From NCBI GenBank assembly GCA_963632935.1, contig CAVGWA010000015.1, forward strand, positions 1 through 30,576: DNA of 30,576 nt. The letters are read 5' to 3'. The notes below the pieces were generated by a model. That model did not search any database, was not told the DNA's origin, and saw only the letters and a program-made list of their open reading frames with translations. Below, in pieces: positions 1 to 7,479 of this stretch (the first letter of the stretch is position 1; the number at the start of each line of letters is the position of its first letter). The DNA comes from Coprosoma sp963632935 (GTDB lineage: Bacteria > Bacillota_I > Bacilli_A > RF39 > UBA660). The position numbers and the translations under genes were made by a program.

Positions 1-168
1 TATTATAACTATTATACCAAAGTTGATTGCGAAAAAAATTTATTCTATTTTACTGATTTTCCCTATATAAATTGGACATTTTTAGTTTTTTGGTGTATTA
101 TTTAGGTGTAAGCAGTACTATAATATTATGTCAATAGTAAAAGAAGGTGAATTTTGCAGGTTTTTTTT
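1..168. other. flanking DNA left of the IS element, no gene seen
   Basis: No open frame with a ribosome binding site is visible here on either strand. A TATAAT hexamer lies at 119-124 but I see no good -35 box at the right distance. The stretch ends in eight T residues (161-168) directly before the left inverted repeat of the insertion sequence. It is probably intergenic DNA into which the element jumped. Confidence 0.5.
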
Positions 169-190
169 GTAACCCAAAACGCAACCCTTG
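169..190 (+). repeat. left terminal inverted repeat of the IS
   Basis: The segment reads GTAACCC followed by AAAACGCAACCCTTG. It pairs imperfectly with the right end at 1605-1627. The outer GTAA and inner GCAACCC blocks are identical in the two ends. Confidence 0.55.
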
Positions 191-206
191 GTTTCTAATT
201 ATAGTG

Positions 207-218
207 ATGGTGCTTATT
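207..218 (+). repeat. subterminal 12-bp inverted repeat, left copy
   Basis: ATGGTGCTTATT here is perfectly inverted at 1517-1528. The pair sits immediately outside the transposase coding region (14 bp past its stop, 28 bp before its start). It is probably an inner transposase binding site or the remnant of an older element boundary. Confidence 0.6.
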
Positions 219-225
219 TGTGTGT

Positions 226-264
226 GTTAACTTATCTTTTTAAAAGATTTTTAGATAAGTTAAC
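226..264. repeat. 12-bp perfect hairpin over the transposase stop codon
   Basis: GTTAACTTATCT (226-237) pairs perfectly with AGATAAGTTAAC (253-264) around a 15-nt loop. The hairpin covers the end of the transposase gene (its stop is at 232-234, minus strand). There is no clear U-tract on the minus-strand side. It may act as a terminator, or block read-through from outside into or out of the element. Confidence 0.6.
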
Positions 265-1488
265 TTTGTTGGAATCTATTTCTTTGATTCCTAATTTATC
301 TATGGTATCTTTGCCATAGAAATGACTGAATGCAGAGTACGGTGACTCATTATTCAGTTTTTTTCTTTTATATGAATTAATGTGTGACATTATTAAATCA
401 ATGTCTTTTTGTGTTAAGTCGTCAAAAGATTCACCTTTTGGTATTATTCTTCTTAATAATTCGTGATTAACTTCACAAGACCCTTTTTCATGCGGACTTG
501 ATGGGTGACAATAGAATATTCGTGTTCTTTGATTATTTGTTTCCATATCAAATTCAATTTCTTTAGGATTTGAAAATTCACTACCATTATCAGTTAAGGT
601 AACAGAAAATAATTCTTCAAAATTTTCTCTGCCTAATATTTGGTATAACTTATTAAATATATCAATAACTGAACTTGCATCATTATGTTCTCTTATGAAT
701 CCAAGCATAAATGAACAATTAACAAAATGGATAGTAAGTAAAACTTTACCGCCTTTTTTGCCTTCCACAGAATCCATTTGAACGATAGGAGTATCTGGAT
801 TTTGATTTAAAAACTCTACATAATCCTCATATCTTCTTCCCTCTAGACATTTTTTATCAACTTTATATACAGTAGTTTTCTTCCTTCTACTTCTATAGCG
901 TACTTTCCTAGGTAAATCAATATTTTTGATATTTATAACTCCGTTGTCTATCATCTTATAGATTGTTTTTTCACAGAACATAATTTTATTTTTGTTATTA
1001 ATTACTGCTTGATGTATTGACCATCCTTGTTCCTTGATTAAAGGTATTAAAATAGAATTTAAATTATCAATTTCAGATTGTTCAACAATCATACCAGTTC
1101 TAACTTCTGATAAATTATCTCTATACTCGTCATTAGCATATTTAGCGTTATATAAATGTTTAGTTAGAGTACATTTAGTTCTATTTTTACATCCGTTACA
1201 AACATAAGGTGGCTTACTAAGTTTTGGACAAATTTCTTTTTCATATTCGGTACAATTTCTAATATTACAATTTTTTCCTCTGTTTGGACATGTTCTTCTT
1301 TGAGTACAATCATTAAATCTTCTTCCGACTGAACCAATATTTTTAACAATATAATGGTTTCTAATTTCTCTTGATATAGAACTACAATTTTTATTCACTA
1401 GATTTCCTATTTCTTTAAAAGATGACCTTTTAAAAAGATGTTCCTCAATTATTAATCTATCATCGAATGATAAATGCTTATTAGACAT
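232..1488 (-). CDS. IS30-family transposase
   Basis: This 418-residue transposase moves the insertion sequence. The N-terminus (about residues 1-45) is a helix-turn-helix of the HTH_38 kind that begins with a phrase typical of the family, LSFDDRLIIEEHL. Residues about 60-110 form a Cys-rich insertion with at least eight Cys, possibly metal binding. The C-terminal half is a DDE integrase core: MDSV supplies the first Asp, LTDNGSEF the second, and HEKGSCEVNHELLRR the catalytic Glu. All three acidic residues are present and the frame is open, so the gene looks intact. The start is supported by GGAG upstream (minus strand, near 1497-1502). The IS30 family is confident; the subgroup is not. Confidence 0.93.
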   Translation of the reverse strand: MSNKHLSFDDRLIIEEHLFKRSSFKEIGNLVNKNCSSISREIRNHYIVKNIGSVGRRFNDCTQRRTCPNRGKNCNIRNCTEYEKEICPKLSKPPYVCNGCKNRTKCTLTKHLYNAKYANDEYRDNLSEVRTGMIVEQSEIDNLNSILIPLIKEQGWSIHQAVINNKNKIMFCEKTIYKMIDNGVINIKNIDLPRKVRYRSRRKKTTVYKVDKKCLEGRRYEDYVEFLNQNPDTPIVQMDSVEGKKGGKVLLTIHFVNCSFMLGFIREHNDASSVIDIFNKLYQILGRENFEELFSVTLTDNGSEFSNPKEIEFDMETNNQRTRIFYCHPSSPHEKGSCEVNHELLRRIIPKGESFDDLTQKDIDLIMSHINSYKRKKLNNESPYSAFSHFYGKDTIDKLGIKEIDSNKVNLSKNLLKR

Positions 1489-1516
1489 ATTACTTTCACT
1501 CCGATCTAAAATACAT

Positions 1517-1528
1517 AATAAGCACCAT
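1517..1528 (-). repeat. subterminal 12-bp inverted repeat, right copy
   Basis: AATAAGCACCAT is the exact reverse complement of 207-218. Confidence 0.6.
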
Positions 1529-1554
1529 AGAGATAGTATTATATCTTTTTACCA

Positions 1555-1593
1555 ATTAAATGCAACCCAACAGTTTTGTACGATTAAATGCAA
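1555..1593 (+). repeat. direct repeats of ATTAAATGCAA in the IS right end
   Basis: ATTAAATGCAA occurs at 1555-1565 and again at 1583-1593, exactly 28 bp apart. An inverted copy of the core (TTGCATTTA) lies in the terminal repeat at 1612-1620. The right end therefore holds three copies of the core motif, while the left end has only one recognisable GCAACCC block. They may be an array of transposase binding sites. Confidence 0.55.
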
Positions 1594-1604
1594 TACTTAT
1601 GAAA

Positions 1605-1627
1605 ACAGGGGTTGCATTTAGTTTTAC
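1605..1627 (-). repeat. right terminal inverted repeat of the IS
   Basis: Read on the minus strand it gives GTAAAACTAAATGCAACCCC, matching the left end at 169-190. Its inner block TAAATGCAACCC also recurs in the opposite orientation at 1558-1569 of the same end. Confidence 0.55.
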
Positions 1628-1699
1628 TTTTGATAACATTTTTTTTTACAGCGACATTTTTGTAAAAAAATGTATAATTTACTATGAAAATATTTTTCT

Positions 1700-1727
1700 T
1701 TGCTTTTAAAGAAAAATAAGATATAAT
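1700..1727 (+). promoter_or_regulatory. promoter of the pilus locus
   Basis: TTGCTT (1700-1705) and TATAAT (1722-1727) are 16 bp apart. They sit 31 bp before the first start codon of the locus and about 73 bp inside the host side of the IS right end, so the promoter appears independent of the element. Confidence 0.6.
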
Positions 1728-1758
1728 TATGATATAGAATATAGGGGAGACGGTTATA

Positions 1759-3357
1759 ATGATTTTAAGAAAACCTTATGCATTTTTTATAAAGTATTTT
1801 AAATTATTACATGCAATCATTGCTTTGTTTATTGTTTTTTTACTTTATAAAAGCTTTACAGTTTATAATTTTTTTAATGCTTATATTGATGATTATAGTT
1901 CAGCACTTACAAGTCTATCACCTAGAACTATTATAAATATATATAGTTTCTTTGCTATTTTGTTTATAATTATTTTGACAATTATTTTGTTATCCGTGAT
2001 GTTCTACAAGAAAAAGCCTAAATTATTATATATATATTCTTTGATAGTTTATATCGCAATATTAGTTTTGTTTGGAATAGCTTATCCTACTTTACGCGAT
2101 ATTAGTAGTGCTATATTAGATGTTCGTGTTTCTAAGGCTTTTAGAGATTTTTATATGATTTCTTTAATTATTCAAGCACTTGCTTTAATTTTATTTATTG
2201 TAAGAGCAACTGGATTTGATATTAAACAATTTGATTTTGGAACTGATTTGCAAAAGTTAGATATTGATGAAAAAGATAGTGAAGAAATTGAAGTTTCATT
2301 AGAATTTGATAAAAATAAATTTAGACGTGAAGTTAAAAAAAATATTAGAAATTTGAAATATCTTTACGCTGAAAATTCTTTTGTTGTAAATACAATGGGG
2401 TCTATTTTATTTATAATTTTAGCTTTTACCATTTATTTTAATTTAACTGTTTATACTGCCACTTATGATCAAGGAACTTCTTTTGAAGCTAGTGGCATTG
2501 GAGTTAATGTTGTTAATACTTATGTTGTACAAGACAATCCAAAAGGCGTTAGTCTTACTGATAAAGTTATTGTAGCTATAAAATTACAGGTTAAAAAAAT
2601 TTCTTCAGAAACTTTAAATACGGGATTAGTTACTTTAAAAATAGGAAATATTTCGTATTCTCAAGATAATACGTTTGCTAAAGAATTGTATGATTTAGGT
2701 GAGGCATATATTGATCAGAAATTAGGTGATGAATATCAAGGTTATATTTTAACTTATTTAATTTCTAAAAATAAAATTAACGAAAAAATGGTTTTAAAGT
2801 TTAATGATAATGTTAGTTATGTCAAAGGCGAGGTTGGAGCTAAAAATATATTTGTTAATTTAAAAACTACTGATTTAACAAGTGGTAAAAAAACTTATGA
2901 AAATAAATTAGGTGAACAGCAAGATTATGATGACAGTGTTTTATCTTCTTCCAGTTTAAAAATTGATGGATTTGAAATTAATAATAAATTTAAAAATGGT
3001 TATAAATTTTGTTATGGAACTAATAAGTGTATTGATTCTTATGAGTATGTTACACCTAGTGCGACTGGAAATTATGTAAAGACTTTGTTAAAAATTAATG
3101 GTTCTTTTATTTTAGATGCTGATTTAAATAGCGATGAGCTTAATGATTTAACTTCTTTTATGAATGCTTTTGCTACTATAAATTATAAAGTTGGAAATAC
3201 TTGGAAATCTCAAAAGGTCAATAGTCAAGTTATTAATTTTTCGATGAGTAATGATGGAGCTTATTATATTGAAGTCCCTTATGATATTACATCTGCCAGT
3301 GAAATAAAATTTGTATTTAAAATTAGAAATTGTGAGTATAAATATATTCTAAAATAA
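1759..3357 (+). CDS. multi-pass membrane protein with large outside domain, pilus locus
   Basis: I do not recognise a named family for this 532-residue protein. Hydrophobic segments at about residues 15-37, 58-82, 88-110, 131-150 and 210-231 suggest five membrane helices. A charged, probably cytoplasmic linker (about 155-208) precedes the last helix, and about 300 residues follow it, probably outside the cell. This C-terminal part is rich in Asn, Lys, Thr and Tyr like the neighbouring secreted proteins, and has three Cys: FCYGTNKC near 424-431 and NCEY near the end. The start is preceded by AGGGGAGA. It is the first gene after the locus promoter and is co-directional with the Tad genes, so it is probably an anchor or platform component. 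The role is inference. Confidence 0.8.
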   Translation: MILRKPYAFFIKYFKLLHAIIALFIVFLLYKSFTVYNFFNAYIDDYSSALTSLSPRTIINIYSFFAILFIIILTIILLSVMFYKKKPKLLYIYSLIVYIAILVLFGIAYPTLRDISSAILDVRVSKAFRDFYMISLIIQALALILFIVRATGFDIKQFDFGTDLQKLDIDEKDSEEIEVSLEFDKNKFRREVKKNIRNLKYLYAENSFVVNTMGSILFIILAFTIYFNLTVYTATYDQGTSFEASGIGVNVVNTYVVQDNPKGVSLTDKVIVAIKLQVKKISSETLNTGLVTLKIGNISYSQDNTFAKELYDLGEAYIDQKLGDEYQGYILTYLISKNKINEKMVLKFNDNVSYVKGEVGAKNIFVNLKTTDLTSGKKTYENKLGEQQDYDDSVLSSSSLKIDGFEINNKFKNGYKFCYGTNKCIDSYEYVTPSATGNYVKTLLKINGSFILDADLNSDELNDLTSFMNAFATINYKVGNTWKSQKVNSQVINFSMSNDGAYYIEVPYDITSASEIKFVFKIRNCEYKYILK

Positions 3358-3364
3358 AATATTA

Positions 3365-3373
3365 TGTTATAAT
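3365..3373 (+). promoter_or_regulatory. possible extended -10 promoter
   Basis: TGTTATAAT lies between the first two genes of the locus, 19 bp before the second start codon, with no recognisable -35 box. The resulting leader would be very short (about 12 nt), so it is a weak candidate. Confidence 0.3.
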
Positions 3374-3391
3374 AAAAAGGGGGATACGCGA

Positions 3392-4000
3392 ATGAAACTT
3401 AGATATTTATTGTTTATGTTACTGTGCGTGTGTGTTACTCCTTTAGTAGCACATGCTGATTGTGAATATCAAAGACAAGCTGAAATTTCTAGATTAGCTG
3501 GTAATGTGAGACTTGCTTATACTTATGATAATAATAGTGGCTTTACTGTTTATATGACTAATTTATCTAGTGAATTATATGCTACTGATTCATTAGACAG
3601 AATTTATAACGGTGGTCAAGAACACGTTATTACAGGCTTGTCTGGTAATAATGATTTTTATATTTATTCTAGGGAATGTTTTACTGATAAAGTTTTAACT
3701 AAGTCTATTTTTTTACCAAGTATAAACAGTTATTCTTATTATAATGAATGTAAAGATTATCCTGGATTTAAATATTGTCAAAAATGGGGCAGTTTTTCAA
3801 TTTCTAATGAGCAATTTTATAGTGAGTTAAATAATTATAAAAAAGAGATAGATGAAAAAATTAACAGTAAAATTAAACAATCAAGTATTTTAGATATTGT
3901 ATTAGATACTTTAAAAACAAATTTATGGATGATTATAATATTTATTGTTTTATTTATTATTTTATTCATAAGTTCTCGTTTTATTAAAAATAGGAGGTAG
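3392..4000 (+). CDS. secreted, C-terminally membrane-anchored protein, pilus locus
   Basis: This 202-residue protein has a clear signal peptide (residues 1-22, ending in VAHA before DCEY). An ectodomain of about 150 residues carries four Cys (DCEY, RECF, NECK, KYCQ). One C-terminal membrane helix (about 173-195) is followed by a short basic tail (KNRR), so the ectodomain should face outward. It is preceded by GGGGGA and ends 3 bp before the next gene, so the two are probably translated together. I do not recognise a family. The even Cys count outside the membrane fits two disulfides. It may be a structural or accessory part of the surface apparatus. Confidence 0.8.
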   Translation: MKLRYLLFMLLCVCVTPLVAHADCEYQRQAEISRLAGNVRLAYTYDNNSGFTVYMTNLSSELYATDSLDRIYNGGQEHVITGLSGNNDFYIYSRECFTDKVLTKSIFLPSINSYSYYNECKDYPGFKYCQKWGSFSISNEQFYSELNNYKKEIDEKINSKIKQSSILDIVLDTLKTNLWMIIIFIVLFIILFISSRFIKNRR

Positions 4001-4003
4001 GGT

Positions 4004-7000
4004 ATGCATAATAAATTTTGCAAAAAACTTTATTTACTTGGAATTGTATGTTTATTGGTTTTTATTCCGTGCTTAGTGTTTGCTGAAACTGGTGGAGGTA
4101 CTGGAGGAAGCGGTGGTGGTAGTGGAGGCACCAGTTATGGTGGTGCATATTATTTTTATCAAAGAGGTGGAAGTAATGCTGTTACTTCTGCATCTTATAA
4201 AATGGAACTTGCATATTTTGATAAAGCTGGGAATAAGGAAGTTTTAAGTACTAAAATTGTACAAGGAAACTGTTCTGAAGGCTCTGAAGCAGGGTTTTAT
4301 AGCTTACATTGTAGCGATGCTATAACTGCCGCACGAGAATATGCTAAGAGAATAAGTGTCGATTTTGTTGATAATAGTAGTAATCCTTTGGTTGGACTTG
4401 CAAATACTGCTGAAAATGGAAATGTTTCTTCTGAATATTTTGGGTCTACAAAGGAAAATTACAAAAAAATAAAAAATTTTATTAATAATGGTTTTGGTGT
4501 GGCTGATTCAAAAATGACGAAAGAGCATGATACTAATCCTGGAAGATATGATTCATTTGGCTATAGAATTGTAATTCAGAAACTTACATTATATGGTTAT
4601 AATTCTGGCAATGATAGAATTTTTGCTGCACCGAGAAAAGAAGTTGCTAAAGAATTAAAAAGCACTGGAGGCTATTATAGTTATATTGATGATTGTGTTC
4701 AACTTTTTGGAGGCCTAGCTGGTTATACCAAAGAACTTTATACTGAACAAGATGATGTGCATATTCGTAAGGGCTCAGATTTTAAGGGCAATATAGGTAT
4801 TTACAATAATACTAGTGCTAGTTTAGGATTTAATCATTACTGTGCTTCTGGTATGAAAACGTGGAGTTATTCTGGAAGTGAAGATAAGACAGATTACTTA
4901 GCTGATGAGCACAATGGCCTTGGTTATAATATTTTATGGTTTGATACTACTGCATTCAACAGTTATGATTATTCTTTAGATGCAGCTTGCGTAAATTGTC
5001 AAGCAAAGAATTTTGGAAATAAAGCTTATGTTATACAGGATACTACTGATTGGGAGGCAATTTTAAATAGTTCTTCTCAATCGACTGTTGAAAATGCAAA
5101 AACTTATTATAAAAAAGATAGCGATGTTTATTGCAGAGAAGAGTATACTGTAAAGTTCCCTGATGTTAATAGCAGTAATTTTATAGCAAATGTTGGAATG
5201 TATTTTACTGTAAATGCTACTGACAAGGAATTGAAGGATATTCCAAATATTATACATAATTTTAAACCTATTACGGTAACTAGAACTAGACAATGTAAAA
5301 GTGCTTCTGGAAATACTGCTGCTTTGAGCAATTTTGAAAAAAAGAGCAAAGGTAGTTTTAAAGATAATGCTGGAACTGTTAAATTAAAGTATACTGAAAC
5401 TGGTAAAAAAAATAGTAGATACAATGTAACAGTTGATTTAGTTAAAAATAGTAATGCTAGTAATGAATATAAATCTAATATTTCAAGTGGCATGTTAACT
5501 ATGAGTCAGACGGTGTCTTATACTTTGAACAAAAATGTGTACCGTTATGTTAGACTTTCTGATGGCCTTTCTATTTATAATTCTTCTGTTATTGATAAAG
5601 AAGAATTAAAAACAAAATATAAGGATTTAGGAATTGCAAACTTACCTATTTCATATAATAATTCTGCAAAAGGTGGTACTGTTGCTGCAAATGTTCAATT
5701 GTCTTATGAACTTCCTAATGATGGATATAGCAAGATTAAAACGGCTTATACTAAGGAAAACGATTATTTTAAATCTTCATCTAATAAAACAAAGGATAAT
5801 ATTTATGCGAAAGCTCGTAAGGCTGGAGCGTTTTCTAACAAGAATTCAATTCAAAAGGGTTCTTTAAGTGATAATGATTATGATGCTTTAACGCAAAGTG
5901 CATGTGCTAAACTTTATAAAACTGCAAACGGCTATAATTCCGGAGTCTCAGCTTGTGCTTCAGATAGAGAAAAAAATAAAATTGGTGATAGTAGTAATTG
6001 TGTTAAAAAAAATGACATAGAAAATACTAATTCTGGTTATATTTGTCCTATTCGTGGTGATAGTGATGAAACTGGTGATTGTAAAACGGAAGAAGATGCT
6101 AAAAAATTGGGCTATGACTGGGATTCTAAAACTAAAACTTGTAGTGTCAAGGCATGTACTAAAACGACTGCTAAATCGATGGGTAGAGATTGGAATTCAA
6201 CAACTAGTTCGTGCTGTAAAGTAGGCGAAAAGTATGATTCTTCTACGGGTACGTGCGTTCCTAGTACAGATGGTTGTACTAAATCAAATGCTAAATCGAT
6301 GGGTAGAGATTGGAATTCTAAGACTAATAAATGCTGTCCAGTAGGTTCTCATTATAATTCAAATAGTGGTAAATGTGAGATAGATAAAAATAAATGTAAC
6401 GTTAATAATTATCAAAGTTATAATGTAGATTGGAATTATACTACTAGTCAATGTTGTAATCCTGGTGAGACATATAATCAAACTACAGGTACATGTGATT
6501 CTACACCGGATAATCCTCCAACGGAATGTCCGACAAGTAGGTGTCCTTATGGATGCTGTCCATCTGGTATATGTGCTCCTATGCCTAGGGATAAGAATGG
6601 AAATGTTGTTTGTCCAAGTGGTTCTGGTAATAAAGTAATTTATAGAACTATTGATTTGGCTAATCCATTTCCTGGACAAAGTGCTAAAAATAGAGCTACT
6701 GGAAGTAACTGGTGTAGTTATAATATAAAAACACAAAAGTTAAGTTGTAAGTATAACAATGCAACGGCTACAAATTATATTATTAGTGGTGCTAGTAGTA
6801 ATACTAAGAGTTCTAAAACTTATAGTTCTAATCATATTTTATACAAAGTTACTTTAGATTCTAAAACTATTAGTAATATTAGAAAATATAATGATAAAAA
6901 TAAATATGATGATTTTACTTTAAGTTGTAAAGATAATGGTAATGCTTGTATTAGTCAATTCTTAAAAACTGTTGTTACTACAACTGGAAAATGTGCTAAT

Positions 7001-7039
7001 AAAAGCACCAAAGATGGATTTAATAGTTGTAATAGTTAG
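4004..7039 (+). CDS. large secreted Cys-repeat surface protein, possible adhesin
   Basis: This 1011-residue protein has a signal peptide (residues 1-27, cleavage likely after VFA) and then a Gly/Ser-rich linker (about 29-48). A long Asn/Ser/Thr/Lys-rich body follows (about 50-690). Residues 693-837 hold tandem Cys repeats: a 25-residue partial copy at 693, then three 40-residue copies starting at 718, 758 and 798. The core pattern is C-x(11)-DWN-x(5)-CC-x-x-G-x(9)-C. A CPTSRCPYGCC motif starts at 842 and a C-terminal Cys-containing domain ends the protein. There is no C-terminal helix or LPxTG sorting signal, so it is released or held by partners. The start has AGGAGG just upstream (3992-3997). 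Its place inside a Tad locus suggests a pilus-associated adhesin or tip protein, which is inference. Confidence 0.8.
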   Translation: MHNKFCKKLYLLGIVCLLVFIPCLVFAETGGGTGGSGGGSGGTSYGGAYYFYQRGGSNAVTSASYKMELAYFDKAGNKEVLSTKIVQGNCSEGSEAGFYSLHCSDAITAAREYAKRISVDFVDNSSNPLVGLANTAENGNVSSEYFGSTKENYKKIKNFINNGFGVADSKMTKEHDTNPGRYDSFGYRIVIQKLTLYGYNSGNDRIFAAPRKEVAKELKSTGGYYSYIDDCVQLFGGLAGYTKELYTEQDDVHIRKGSDFKGNIGIYNNTSASLGFNHYCASGMKTWSYSGSEDKTDYLADEHNGLGYNILWFDTTAFNSYDYSLDAACVNCQAKNFGNKAYVIQDTTDWEAILNSSSQSTVENAKTYYKKDSDVYCREEYTVKFPDVNSSNFIANVGMYFTVNATDKELKDIPNIIHNFKPITVTRTRQCKSASGNTAALSNFEKKSKGSFKDNAGTVKLKYTETGKKNSRYNVTVDLVKNSNASNEYKSNISSGMLTMSQTVSYTLNKNVYRYVRLSDGLSIYNSSVIDKEELKTKYKDLGIANLPISYNNSAKGGTVAANVQLSYELPNDGYSKIKTAYTKENDYFKSSSNKTKDNIYAKARKAGAFSNKNSIQKGSLSDNDYDALTQSACAKLYKTANGYNSGVSACASDREKNKIGDSSNCVKKNDIENTNSGYICPIRGDSDETGDCKTEEDAKKLGYDWDSKTKTCSVKACTKTTAKSMGRDWNSTTSSCCKVGEKYDSSTGTCVPSTDGCTKSNAKSMGRDWNSKTNKCCPVGSHYNSNSGKCEIDKNKCNVNNYQSYNVDWNYTTSQCCNPGETYNQTTGTCDSTPDNPPTECPTSRCPYGCCPSGICAPMPRDKNGNVVCPSGSGNKVIYRTIDLANPFPGQSAKNRATGSNWCSYNIKTQKLSCKYNNATATNYIISGASSNTKSSKTYSSNHILYKVTLDSKTISNIRKYNDKNKYDDFTLSCKDNGNACISQFLKTVVTTTGKCANKSTKDGFNSCNS
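6080..6514 (+). repeat. tandem 120-bp coding repeats, Cys module
   Basis: Three in-frame units of exactly 120 bp begin at 6155, 6275 and 6395, preceded by a 75-bp partial unit at 6080. The first two full units share an almost uninterrupted block around GGGTAGAGATTGGAATTC, which suggests recent duplication. The third unit is more diverged but keeps GATTGGAAT and all its Cys codons. Confidence 0.85.
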
Positions 7040-7049
7040 GAGGTAGAAC

Positions 7050-7451
7050 ATGAAAGAGTCATTTTGGGGTATATTTGTTGTGTTTCTAGGTGTTACGTCA
7101 ATATTTTTCATAGTTTTATTTCAGAACTTAACTAATACCGACGAACATAATTCGCAGCTTTTAAAAGAAGTTACTGAAGCTGCTATGTGGGATGCATTTG
7201 ATTATTCTGCTTATAGAGCAAATGGTATTGTAAGAATACATAGAGAAAAATTTGTTGAAAATTTTGTTAGAAGATATGCTGAAAGTGCAAGCAGATCTAG
7301 ACAATATGAAATTAAATTTTATGATGTTAATGAATATCCACCTAAAGTAAGTTTAAGCGTTACTTCTGGTGTTGTTGGTGTTAATGGTAGTACTAAGGTT
7401 ACTTTTGATTTAACTAATAGTATTGATGCTATTTTAGAAACACCATATTAA
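7050..7451 (+). CDS. small TadE-like pseudopilin candidate
   Basis: This 133-residue protein starts MKESFWGIFVVFLG and has one N-terminal hydrophobic helix (about residues 5-26), then a soluble domain of about 105 residues without Cys. The N-terminal helix plus small outside domain is the shape of TadE/TadF-type minor pilins, but I cannot show homology. Its opening resembles three other small proteins of this locus (starting MKEA, MRES and MKEA). AGGAGG lies just before the start. It sits between the large secreted protein and cpaB, within the same operon. Confidence 0.7.
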   Translation: MKESFWGIFVVFLGVTSIFFIVLFQNLTNTDEHNSQLLKEVTEAAMWDAFDYSAYRANGIVRIHREKFVENFVRRYAESASRSRQYEIKFYDVNEYPPKVSLSVTSGVVGVNGSTKVTFDLTNSIDAILETPY

Positions 7452-7479
7452 AAAAAGAATAAGAAAAGAGGAAAATATA

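Larger units (their letters stand above)
169..1627 (-). mobile_element. IS30-family insertion sequence
   Basis: One IS30-type transposase gene fills the element. The left end (169-190) and the reverse complement of the right end (1605-1627) align with about 17 matches in 23; both read GTAA at the outer edge and share GCAACCC further in. Four T residues sit outside both ends (165-168 and 1628-1631) and could be a target duplication, but the left flank is a run of eight T, so this is weak. At about 1.46 kb it is somewhat long for the family because the transposase has a Cys-rich insertion and the right end is long (117 bp from the inner repeat to the edge). It lies just upstream of the promoter of the pilus locus. 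Exact ends need comparison with other copies. Confidence 0.7.

Noticed and set aside
1654..1673. Hairpin ACATTTTT / AAAAATGT between the IS and the pilus promoter
   Set aside because: It is only A-T pairs plus one C-G pair, expected often in such AT-rich DNA, and there is no gene upstream for it to terminate.
5128..5493. 121-codon open frame on the minus strand inside the large surface protein
   Set aside because: It is a shadow of the AT-rich coding strand, with no ribosome site or known motif.
6359..6736. 125-codon open frame on the minus strand within the Cys-repeat region
   Set aside because: It is antisense to a clear secreted protein, has no ribosome site, and its Thr/Ile/Ser-rich product reflects the base pattern of the repeats.
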